Below, in pieces: positions 1 to 5,862 of a DNA stretch of 6,239 nt. This DNA is from Chloroflexota bacterium (GTDB lineage Bacteria > Chloroflexota > Anaerolineae > SpSt-600), in NCBI GenBank assembly GCA_011041825.1, contig DRAO01000378.1, positions 1 through 6,239 on the forward strand, read 5' to 3'. The translations under genes were made by a program, and so were the position numbers. The notes beneath the pieces are model-generated. The model ran no database searches. It saw only the letters and a program-made list of their open reading frames with translations, and had not been told where the DNA came from. Position 1 is the stretch's first letter, and the number at the start of each line of letters is the position of its first letter.

Positions 1-147
1 AGCTATATACCTGTGCATAGCCCGAATCTCGCCCAGCCCCAATACCTGCGAGTGCCCGTTGAGCAATAAATCTAGAAGCGTGGAACCGCAATGGCCGCTT
101 CCAAGGATGTAAAGTAATACGTATTGATGTGAGACCCTATCGGGCAT
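1..147 (-). CDS. Sulfotransferase, N-terminal 49 residues only (gene runs off the left edge)
   Basis: The reading frame opens with ATG at 147 and stays open to base 1. It starts MPDRVSHQYVLLYILGSGHC and continues GSTLLDLLLNGHSQVLGLGE. The pattern hydrophobic strand, G-x-G-H-x-G-S-T-L-L, then D-L-L-L..H..V..LGE matches the 5'-phosphosulfate-binding loop and first helix of PAPS-dependent sulfotransferases (Sulfotransfer_1/3 type). These enzymes move a sulfuryl group from PAPS to a carbohydrate, lipid or other acceptor. The loop spans about residues 16-25. It has His19-Cys20 where many relatives have Arg-Ser; a GHSGST form is known in this family, while Cys20 is less usual. The start is supported by GGAG at 155-158, 7 nt upstream, and a promoter at 201-229. 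The acceptor and the catalytic His region lie outside the window. The P-loop signature leaves a kinase-like P-loop NTPase as a weaker alternative. Confidence 0.85.
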   Translation of the reverse strand, partial: MPDRVSHQYVLLYILGSGHCGSTLLDLLLNGHSQVLGLGEIRAMHRYIA

Positions 148-200
148 TCCACAACTCCATCTCCAGGTTATCCTCGGGTAAACCTGCCATTGCACTAGGC

Positions 201-229
201 TTTTTACCACGTTTTAAGGCGAAAGTCAA
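201..229 (-). promoter_or_regulatory. Sigma70-type promoter for the sulfotransferase gene
   Basis: On the minus strand, TTGACT (224-229) is followed after exactly 17 nt by TAAAAA (201-206), with a TGG extended -10 just before it. The -35 matches five of six consensus positions and the -10 four of six. Transcription would begin near 194, giving a leader of roughly 47 nt before the ATG at 147. Assigned by eye from consensus only. Confidence 0.55.
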
Positions 230-274
230 GGGCGTGAGTTAGCCTTACAAAGCTTTTCGATCTCAAGTCTTTCC

Positions 275-303
275 TTGCGGTCTTAAGGCCGATGTGGTAT
301 ACT
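275..303 (+). promoter_or_regulatory. Sigma70-type extended -10 promoter for the ATPase gene
   Basis: TTGCGG (275-280) and TATACT (298-303) are separated by 17 nt. TGG directly before the -10 forms an extended -10 element. The predicted start of transcription is near 310, leaving a leader of about 33 nt that carries the GGGGG ribosome-binding stretch at 329-333. With the oppositely facing promoter at 201-229 it makes 148-342 a compact divergent regulatory region with no gene of its own. Confidence 0.65.
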
Positions 304-342
304 CTCTAATGGATTAAGAACAAGAGCTGGGGGTTATATGAA

Positions 343-1665
343 GTGGAACGTATTACTATGACCAGAAAAGACGAAAAAACCAAAAGCCTTGAAGGATTCC
401 CTTTCTTCCCCAATCCTCCCCGGTCTCTGAAGGAGACAGGCCTTAACCTTGGTTTCCTCTCTGACCTTGTATTGAAGACCCTCTACTTCGAAGGCTTTAT
501 GACCGGCTCCCAAATAGCGGAAGCCCTCTCTCTGCCTTTCAGCGGCGTTGTGGATAAAGTCTTGGAATTCCTCCGCCGGGAAAGGCTCTGCGAGGTCAGG
601 GGGAGCAAGAGCGTAAGCGAACGGGATTTTGAATACGTAATCACGGAGAAAGGCAGCGAGAAAGCCAAGGAAGTGCTTGAGCGTTCCCAATACGTAGGCC
701 CAGCCCCGGTTCCCTTGGAGGACTACAGGAAGGCGATAAAAGCGCAAGCCCTATCGAGGAACCCAATATCACCTGGGAAGCTCCGCAAAGCTCTGTCTCA
801 CCTGGTGTTAGGAGAAGATGTGCTGAGCAAGCTCGGTCCGGGCGTGAATATGGGGCGCTCCATCTTCCTTTACGGACCCCCAGGCAACGGTAAAACCGCC
901 ATCTCGGAAGCCATTGGCAAGCTCATAATGGAAGACACGATGTTCATCCCCTATGCAGTGGAAGTTAACGGGCACGTTATCAAGGTGTACGATAACCTCA
1001 ACCACAAGCTGGTGGTGCAGGAGGCAGAAACCCTTATCCAATATGACCGACGCTGGCTATTGATACATCGGCCCTTCCTCACCGCTGGCGGCGAATTGAC
1101 GATGGAAGATTTGGATTTAATTTACAACGAGATAACGAAATACTATGAAGCGCCTCTCCAGATGAAGGCTAATGGCGGAATGCTGCTGATAGATGACTTT
1201 GGGCGGCAGCAAGCTCGCCCCCAGGATATATTGAACCGCTGGATTGTGCCCTTGGAAAAGCGGGTGGATTACCTGACTATGCACACGGGCCTCAAGATAG
1301 AGATTCCCTTTGAAGTTCTCATCGTGTTCTCCACCAACTTGCCCCCCCACAGGCTAGCGGATGAGGCTTTCCTGCGCCGCATAAGGCATAAAATAGAGGT
1401 GCGTAATCCCACTTTTGAAGAATACCGCCTTATCTTCAAGCGGGAATGTGAGAGGAGAGGCATCCCTTATGATGAGAAAGTCCTTATCTATCTCCTCAAA
1501 GAGCATTACATAAAAAATAAAATCCCTTTGCGGGCCTGTCACCCCAGGGATTTGCTTGATGAGATAGAATCCATAGCCCGTTATTCCAACACCTCCCCTC
1601 GCCTTACCAGGGAAATGATAGACAAAGCCTGGTCTTCTTATTACCTCTCTATCTCAAGGCGATGA
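343..1665 (+). CDS. Winged-helix + AAA ATPase, function unknown
   Basis: This 440-residue soluble protein has two parts. Residues about 35-105 look like a winged helix-turn-helix (SQIAEALSLPFSGVVDKVLEFL followed by a wing with Y-V-I-T-E-K-G). Residues about 140-430 form an AAA-type ATPase: Walker A GPPGNGKT at 178-185, Walker B LLIDDFG at 281-287, sensor-1 FSTN at 329-332, a probable arginine finger in DEAFLRRIRHKI (340-351), and a sensor-2-like HPRDLLDEI at 400-408. All catalytic parts are present, so it should hydrolyse ATP, probably as a ring. The client is unknown; winged-helix plus AAA proteins of this kind may remodel or regulate partner complexes. No membrane segment or signal peptide is visible. 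The start is GTG at 343, 9 nt after GGGGG; no other in-frame start lies between the stop at 307-309 and 343. ATG at 358 is an alternative start. Relatives with DEAFLRRI are widespread AAA proteins without an agreed role. Confidence 0.9.
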   Translation: MERITMTRKDEKTKSLEGFPFFPNPPRSLKETGLNLGFLSDLVLKTLYFEGFMTGSQIAEALSLPFSGVVDKVLEFLRRERLCEVRGSKSVSERDFEYVITEKGSEKAKEVLERSQYVGPAPVPLEDYRKAIKAQALSRNPISPGKLRKALSHLVLGEDVLSKLGPGVNMGRSIFLYGPPGNGKTAISEAIGKLIMEDTMFIPYAVEVNGHVIKVYDNLNHKLVVQEAETLIQYDRRWLLIHRPFLTAGGELTMEDLDLIYNEITKYYEAPLQMKANGGMLLIDDFGRQQARPQDILNRWIVPLEKRVDYLTMHTGLKIEIPFEVLIVFSTNLPPHRLADEAFLRRIRHKIEVRNPTFEEYRLIFKRECERRGIPYDEKVLIYLLKEHYIKNKIPLRACHPRDLLDEIESIARYSNTSPRLTREMIDKAWSSYYLSISRR

Positions 1666-1793
1666 AAAGCCGGGTTATGGATGAAACCGAGAGGCATTTG
1701 CCCTTGGAGGAGCCAGCCGATGAAGCGATTGTGGAGCCCTTGGAGAATGAGCTATATCCTCAGCCCCAAGCCATCCAATTGCATCCTGTGTGA
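1662..1793 (+). CDS. Possible small ORF coupled to the ATPase gene (43 codons), uncertain
   Basis: An ATGA junction joins the ATPase stop (TGA 1663-1665) to an ATG at 1662 that opens a 43-codon frame ending at TGA 1791-1793. It begins MKSRVMDETERHLPLEEPAD and ends in a Pro/Gln-rich tail. The peptide is acidic, with no Cys, no signal peptide and no membrane segment. It overlaps the first 74 nt of the HIT gene in a different frame, and the HIT ribosome-binding site lies inside it. The 4-nt stop/start overlap is the usual arrangement for translational coupling, which is the main support. The ATPase gene supplies no clear separate SD just upstream. It may also simply be open by chance, or keep ribosomes moving towards the HIT start. 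No family recognised. Confidence 0.25.
   Translation: MKSRVMDETERHLPLEEPADEAIVEPLENELYPQPQAIQLHPV
1706..1712 (+). promoter_or_regulatory. Ribosome-binding site that fixes the HIT start
   Basis: GGAGGAG sits 7 nt before ATG 1720. The earlier in-frame ATG at 1681 has no such site, and the 13 residues it would add do not resemble the family, so 1720 is chosen. Confidence 0.75.
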
Positions 1794-2196
1794 GAAGATA
1801 GCGGAAAATCGGGACCGGGAAAATTACATCCTCTATCGGGGCGATAAAAGCTGCTCAATGCTCAACCTCTACCCTTATAACAATGGGCATATAATGGTGG
1901 TGCCCTACAGGCACGTCCCGAGCCTGGAGCAATTGGATGATGAGGAGCTTCTGGAGATGATGAACATCGTTAACCAAAGCCTGGCAGCCCTTCGGAAGGT
2001 TATGAACCCCGATGGCTTCAACATAGGGGTAAACATCGGCAAAGCAGCAGGAGCAGGGATAGTTGACCACGTGCACATCCACATCGTACCCCGATGGGAG
2101 GGTGATACCAACTTTATGGCCGTGATGGCTGAAACCAGGGTTATCCCAGAACTCCTCGAACAAACCTACGAAAAATTGCTTAAGACCCTCGCATAA
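1720..2196 (+). CDS. HIT-family protein, probable Ap4A phosphorylase / nucleotidyl hydrolase
   Basis: The 158-residue protein has the HIT signature HVHIHIVPRW (residues 117-126), with His117, His119 and His121; the middle and last histidines belong to the active site that forms a nucleotidyl-His intermediate. Cys21 and Cys24 (NCILCEK), with a later His such as His65 and the first HIT histidine, fit the zinc site seen in many members. NNGHIMVVPYRHV at 54-66 is the usual HIT core strand. The start MKRLWSPWRMSYI matches the branch commonly annotated as HIT-domain ATP adenylyltransferase (Rv2613c-like), which acts on diadenosine polyphosphates such as Ap4A in the cytosol. Exact substrate is not readable, and another HIT hydrolase is possible. 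It follows the ATPase gene by 54 nt with no visible terminator or promoter, so co-transcription is likely. It converges on the propeller gene. Confidence 0.92.
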   Translation: MKRLWSPWRMSYILSPKPSNCILCEKIAENRDRENYILYRGDKSCSMLNLYPYNNGHIMVVPYRHVPSLEQLDDEELLEMMNIVNQSLAALRKVMNPDGFNIGVNIGKAAGAGIVDHVHIHIVPRWEGDTNFMAVMAETRVIPELLEQTYEKLLKTLA

Positions 2197-2205
2197 TTGG
2201 GCATT

Positions 2206-4044
2206 TCAGTTCTCGTTCCAAAAAAGGCCGCCCTCACCCCCAACCCAGACGCCCTCCTCCCCAATCAGGATGGCGTAGATGCTGGCGTGGCGGAATTCAT
2301 CGCCCCAGGGCTCCCATCGCTTACCGCCGTCGGCGCTGCGGTAAAGTCCGTGGTGCTCCGTCCCAGCGTAGATGACATCGCTCCCTTCAGGGCCGAAAGC
2401 CAGGGCGGTCACCGTCATCCCCTCCAGCCCTGAAAGCCCCCAGGTCTCCCCCTTGTCCCGGCTCACGTAAACCCCATCGGTGGTTCCGGCATAAACCGTG
2501 CCGTCGGCCCTTGCCAGCAGGGCAAAGGTGGTGAGCTTCTCCCGCATCCCTGCTTGCACAGGCCGCCACGAATTACCGCCGTCGGTGCTCTTGTAGACAG
2601 CCTCCACCGTCCCGGCGAAGAGGGTCTGCGAATCCCAGGGAGCTATGGCGAAGGAGTGCACCGAGAGGGTCTCCAGCCCGTGGTGGATGGGAGCCCAGGT
2701 CTGGCCACCGTCGGTGGTGAGGAGGATGTTGTTGCCCCAATTTCCAGCGTAGATGGTGCAGGGGTCCCGGGGATGCGGGGTTATGTTGAACACGGTGATG
2801 GCCCCTAAATCGCCGGTGGCCCAATGCCAGGACCGACCGCCATCCCTGCTCACGTAGATACCGTCGTGGGCACCCACGTAAATCCAGGCCTCATCGGTGG
2901 GCTCCTGAACGAGGGGGCACCTGGGGGCCAGGGCAACGGCATAGACGTAAATCCGCCCCACCTTGCCGGTGATGAGCTCCCAACGCAAGCCGCCGTCCCT
3001 GGATTCGTACACCCCGTGCAGCGTGCCCGCATAGAGGTGATGGGGCTGATGAGGGTGGCGGGCCAGCGAGGTCACCACCGGCTTCCCCACGCCCATCACT
3101 GCCAGCTCCCCGTTCTTCAGCCGGTAGAGCCCGCCCCAGTGGGTTCCCAGGTAGAGGGTGGAATCGGCGGATACGGCTATGCAGGTGATTTCGGCCCGGT
3201 GCAGTTCCCCGGTCAGGATTTGCCAGCTTCGCCCTCCATCACGGGTGAAGAGGACTTCGCCCCCGCCTGTACCTAAGTAAATTTCGCCTGGACGATGGGG
3301 GTTTACACCCAGGGAGAGGAAACGGCCTCCTTCGGGGCTCACCCGCCGCCAGGTGGTTCCCCCATCCTGGCTGGCATAGGCCCGGTAATCTTTGAGGGCA
3401 TAGACGCTGCCATCCTCGGCCACCGCCATCTGGGTGACGAAGCCTCTGTCGAAAGGAGCTCTTGCCGGATGCCAGTCACCTCCTTTCACCCACACACCTT
3501 CACCCCCCGTCCCGGCCAGGGCCACGCCGTCAGGGGTTACGGCCAGCGAGAGGACGGTTTTTCCCGCCAGGCCATCCTCCTGGCAAAGGGCCTCATCGGG
3601 GTTGCAAGCGTACACCCCGGCGCCTTCCGTCCCGATGTAAAGCTTTTCACCGTCGGGGGCGAAGGCCGCAGCGTAGGCGAAGGTGTCAGGCAGCCCCCGC
3701 AGCTTCACCCAGGAGCCGCCCCCGTCACGGGTGAGGTATGCGCCGTCGGTGGCTCCCACCGCCACCCTCTCCCAATCCTGGGGATGCACGGCTATCGAAT
3801 AGACGGTAACATCCTCAAGGCCGCTCGCCTTCAGCGCCCACGAATCCCCTGCATCTTCGGAGCGGTAGAGGCCACCCAAGGCATAGGCCGCCGCATACAC
3901 GACATAAGGGTTGCCTGGGGCTACGGCCACGGATGTCATCCCGGCTTGAGGTGGTATCCCCTCCCCCACCTGCTTCCAGCGGGGAGGGGAGCTCCGACAA
4001 GCCGATAGGGTCAAGAGCAGTATGACAAGCCACCACCTCCACAT
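2206..4044 (-). CDS. Asp-box (BNR) beta-propeller lipoprotein
   Basis: The 612-residue protein starts with a short signal peptide (MWRWWLVILLLTLSAC) whose lipobox is L13-S-A-C16, so it should be cleaved before Cys16, lipidated and held on the outer face of the membrane. The rest is built of repeats of about 42 residues ending in Asp-boxes (S/T-x-D-x-G-x-x-W). Ten clear ones start near residues 62, 105, 225, 267, 348, 399, 443, 486, 528 and 570. Degenerate copies fill the gaps near 147, 186 and 306. This is the sialidase/xyloglucanase/Vps10-type propeller fold, also close to YCF48-like repeats. No sialidase Arg triad or GH74 catalytic pair could be assigned, so it is more safely a binding or scaffold propeller than a glycosidase. 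ATG 4044 follows the radical SAM stop by 5 nt; GGAG at 4053-4056 overlaps the end of that gene, indicating co-transcription. Confidence 0.9.
   Translation of the reverse strand: MWRWWLVILLLTLSACRSSPPRWKQVGEGIPPQAGMTSVAVAPGNPYVVYAAAYALGGLYRSEDAGDSWALKASGLEDVTVYSIAVHPQDWERVAVGATDGAYLTRDGGGSWVKLRGLPDTFAYAAAFAPDGEKLYIGTEGAGVYACNPDEALCQEDGLAGKTVLSLAVTPDGVALAGTGGEGVWVKGGDWHPARAPFDRGFVTQMAVAEDGSVYALKDYRAYASQDGGTTWRRVSPEGGRFLSLGVNPHRPGEIYLGTGGGEVLFTRDGGRSWQILTGELHRAEITCIAVSADSTLYLGTHWGGLYRLKNGELAVMGVGKPVVTSLARHPHQPHHLYAGTLHGVYESRDGGLRWELITGKVGRIYVYAVALAPRCPLVQEPTDEAWIYVGAHDGIYVSRDGGRSWHWATGDLGAITVFNITPHPRDPCTIYAGNWGNNILLTTDGGQTWAPIHHGLETLSVHSFAIAPWDSQTLFAGTVEAVYKSTDGGNSWRPVQAGMREKLTTFALLARADGTVYAGTTDGVYVSRDKGETWGLSGLEGMTVTALAFGPEGSDVIYAGTEHHGLYRSADGGKRWEPWGDEFRHASIYAILIGEEGVWVGGEGGLFWNEN
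2314..3861 (-). repeat. Protein-level Asp-box repeat array (about 42 codons per unit)
   Basis: Ten canonical Asp-boxes lie between residues 62 and 577, mostly 42-44 residues apart, with one 51-residue step (348 to 399), one of 120 (room for two degenerate units) and one of 81 (room for one). At DNA level the repeats have diverged, so the array is not a simple tandem repeat. Counting degenerate units plus the split unit formed by the two protein ends gives about 14 blades. Confidence 0.8.
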
Positions 4045-4049
4045 CCCGC

Positions 4050-4817
4050 CTACTCCGGTCTCCTCCGGCGCATCTCAGCGGTATCGAGGGGCTGCACGGT
4101 GGGTCGGGATGCCCGATACACATTGATGTAGGGGAGCCCTTGGAAGGCTGCCTCTATCTGGGCCATCTCCTCCGGGGTGAGGGGCTGCACTGGCGAGGGG
4201 CGCAGTGGCGTGTTGAGCTGGATTTCATCCGGGCCGATGGAACGGGCAATGCGGGCCATATCCGCCGCCCGGTCCTTGTTCTGGGGGATGAACATCATCT
4301 GCAAGGCTAGCTTGCCGGTGAATTCATCCCGCAGCCGCTTTATCCCCTCGATGATTTCGGCCAGGGTGAAGGGGACGAAGGGACGGTTTATGGCCTTGAA
4401 CGACCCTTCGTCAGGGGCATCCACCTTGGCGGCTATCAAATCGAACCCGGCTAAATCCCGCCTCACTTCGGCCAGCGGGAAGAGGGACGAGTTGGTGAGG
4501 ATGGCGATGGGATGATGGGGGAAGATCCGCCGCACTACTTGCACCAACTCCGCCAGGTTGGAAGCCAAGGTGGGCTCACCAATGCCGGAGAAAGTGATGT
4601 AATCGAGTTCGATGCCCTTCTGCTTCACCCTCTCTAGCTCCGCCGCCAAGGCTTCTGGCTCCACGAAGATACGCCGTTTGGTCAGGGGATGGCGGGTAGG
4701 GCCAAGCTGGCAGTAGACACAATTGAAGGAACAGGTTTTGCCCCTGGTGGAGACAGGGTCAACTCCCAGGGAGCGCCCCAGCCTCCAGGAGGGCACAGGG
4801 CCGTAAACAATGCTCAT
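4050..4817 (-). CDS. Radical SAM protein, COG0731 (TYW1-like) group
   Basis: The 255-residue cytosolic protein opens MSIVYGPVPSWRLGRSLGVD, a conserved opening of this group, then has the 4Fe-4S-binding CxxxCxxC motif at Cys29, Cys33 and Cys36 (KTCSFNCVYCQLG). These are its only cysteines, so there is no auxiliary cluster. TFSGIGEPTL (75-84) is the GGEP-like motif that contacts the SAM amino group. Reductive cleavage of SAM to the 5'-deoxyadenosyl radical is expected; the substrate is unknown. COG0731 is named after wyosine-synthesis TYW1, but bacterial members have no established tRNA role. The ending PLDTAEMRRRRPE resembles full-length relatives; some longer ones carry an extra C-terminal domain that is absent here. 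ATG 4817 has GGAGG at 4824-4828, 6 nt away. It is followed 5 nt later by the propeller gene and preceded by a stem-loop and the MBL gene. Confidence 0.92.
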   Translation of the reverse strand: MSIVYGPVPSWRLGRSLGVDPVSTRGKTCSFNCVYCQLGPTRHPLTKRRIFVEPEALAAELERVKQKGIELDYITFSGIGEPTLASNLAELVQVVRRIFPHHPIAILTNSSLFPLAEVRRDLAGFDLIAAKVDAPDEGSFKAINRPFVPFTLAEIIEGIKRLRDEFTGKLALQMMFIPQNKDRAADMARIARSIGPDEIQLNTPLRPSPVQPLTPEEMAQIEAAFQGLPYINVYRASRPTVQPLDTAEMRRRRPE

Positions 4818-4843
4818 CGGTCGCCTCCGAGGTTAAGAGATGC

Positions 4844-4877
4844 CTTTCCGGACGACGGCTAGCCGCCGTCCGGAAAG
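4844..4877. other. 16-bp stem-loop between MBL and radical SAM genes
   Basis: CTTTCCGGACGACGGC (4844-4859), TA, then GCCGCCGTCCGGAAAG (4862-4877) pair with a single A/C mismatch at the 12th pair. The innermost pairs must open to form a loop. In the minus-strand transcript the hairpin is followed by GCATCTCTTAACC, without a real U-run, so a classical Rho-independent terminator is not supported. It lies 26 nt before the radical SAM start and could be a weak terminator, an mRNA-stability or processing element, or a single REP-like palindrome. Confidence 0.6.
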
Positions 4878-4892
4878 CCGACTCCCCCCTCA

Positions 4893-5858
4893 TCAAAAAC
4901 TCAACCGTGAACCTACCCCAGCAAGGATGCAGTCAGCACCATATTCCCGCTTGAAAGCTTGCCTGGCCCTATCACCACTGCAATGGCAAGGGGCCACTTT
5001 CTTCACATCCAGGCGGCGGAAAGCGCTTACAATGCGGGCAATCTCAGCTTCGCTGACCCCACCCAGGTGGAATCCACCCATCACCAGGTATATCTCCCCC
5101 CGCAGTTGCTTGGCCTTCTCCACCATCTTGACGATGCCGGGGTGGGCGCAACCGGTTATGAGCACTGCACCTTTCGGCGTGTCCACCACCAATCCCTGCT
5201 CCCGGATGGAGGTCCCCATCTCGCCAGTGGTGTAAATCCCAGGCATTATCTCCCCGGGGTCACCGATTTCGACGACTTTCACCTGGCTCCGTAATCGGGT
5301 TTTGAAGCTCTCGGGGAAAGAACGGGGCAGGAATACGGTGACCCGGGAGTTAAGGGCCAGCACGCCCCCCAACCCGCCTGTGTGGTCACCATGGATGTGA
5401 GATAGCACCACCGCATTGATGCGTGAAGGGTCAATTCCCAGGAGTTGCATATTTCCCAGCAGGATATAGGCATCTCCTCCCGTATCGAAGAGCACCACCT
5501 CTTCCCCCTTCTCCACCAGGCAGGAAAAGCCCCAGGCCGTTTTCAGGCCCGGAGCATAAGGGTTATTATCGTAAAGTATGGTGATGGTCACACCCTGCAT
5601 AGCCTTTATCGGCGTGGGGGTGGGTTTGGGGGTAGGAGAAGGCATCGGCTCGGTGGGCGAAGGCTTCGGCGCAGGGGTGGTGGTGATGGTAGCAAGGTGC
5701 CCGGGTGTGAAAGTTGGTGTTACAGTCGGTGTTTTCGCCGGTAAGGAAGGCGTTGTCGTTTCGGGAGGCGGAGTATAAGCCTTCATACAGCCAGCCAGCG
5801 TAAATCCGATGGATAGCGAGAGCGCCATAACTTGCCAGGAGATTCCCTTCATTTTCAC
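4893..5858 (-). CDS. Lipid-anchored metallo-beta-lactamase-fold hydrolase, COG1237-like
   Basis: The 321-residue protein has three parts. A signal peptide with lipobox L21-A-G-C24 anchors it outside the membrane. A Pro/Thr-rich stalk follows at about residues 28-84 (repeated TPT, PTP, PSP). The MBL domain runs from about 88 to the end, with the metal motif HIHGDH at 154-159, DTGGD at 125-129, TGCAHPG at 235-241 (His239), GFHL at 262-265 and CHCSGD at 291-296. TGCAHPG and the late CHCSGD are typical of the COG1237 group, which includes MJ0301-type dihydropterin-aminobenzene phosphate synthase of methanopterin synthesis. That is a pathway name only: export makes a cytosolic role unlikely, and the substrate is unknown. 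GTG 5858 starts 4 nt after the upstream stop; ATG 5852 is a close alternative. Both have weak ribosome sites, consistent with coupling to the upstream gene. Confidence 0.9.
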   Translation of the reverse strand: MKMKGISWQVMALSLSIGFTLAGCMKAYTPPPETTTPSLPAKTPTVTPTFTPGHLATITTTPAPKPSPTEPMPSPTPKPTPTPIKAMQGVTITILYDNNPYAPGLKTAWGFSCLVEKGEEVVLFDTGGDAYILLGNMQLLGIDPSRINAVVLSHIHGDHTGGLGGVLALNSRVTVFLPRSFPESFKTRLRSQVKVVEIGDPGEIMPGIYTTGEMGTSIREQGLVVDTPKGAVLITGCAHPGIVKMVEKAKQLRGEIYLVMGGFHLGGVSEAEIARIVSAFRRLDVKKVAPCHCSGDRARQAFKREYGADCILAGVGSRLSF

Positions 5859-5862
5859 CGCT

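Noticed and set aside
1..69. Plus-strand frame from base 1 to TAA 67-69, possibly a gene end
   Set aside because: The minus-strand reading gives a clear sulfotransferase N-terminus with SD and promoter in the same bases.
338..361. ATG at 338 as a start
   Set aside because: It yields only seven codons (MKWNVLL) before a stop; the ATPase frame uses GTG 343.
1681..1719. Earlier in-frame start of the HIT gene at 1681
   Set aside because: The extra 13 residues do not look like the family, and GGAGGAG is placed for ATG 1720.
2554..3276. Two further plus-strand open frames (2554-2808, 2824-3276)
   Set aside because: Antisense to the Asp-box repeats; composition follows the opposite frame and no motif or SD was seen.
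3295..4008. 237-codon plus-strand open frame opposite the propeller gene
   Set aside because: It mirrors the GC-rich repeat gene, has no recognisable domain, and the minus frame carries a lipobox and ten Asp-boxes.
5578..5690. Repeated short G/T-rich units, considered as a CRISPR or tandem repeat
   Set aside because: They are irregular Pro/Thr codons of the MBL stalk, with no constant repeat and spacer lengths.
5445..5778. Plus-strand Gly/Val/Arg-rich frames
   Set aside because: They are the antisense reading of the Pro/Thr-rich stalk of the MBL lipoprotein, so their repeat look is a by-product.
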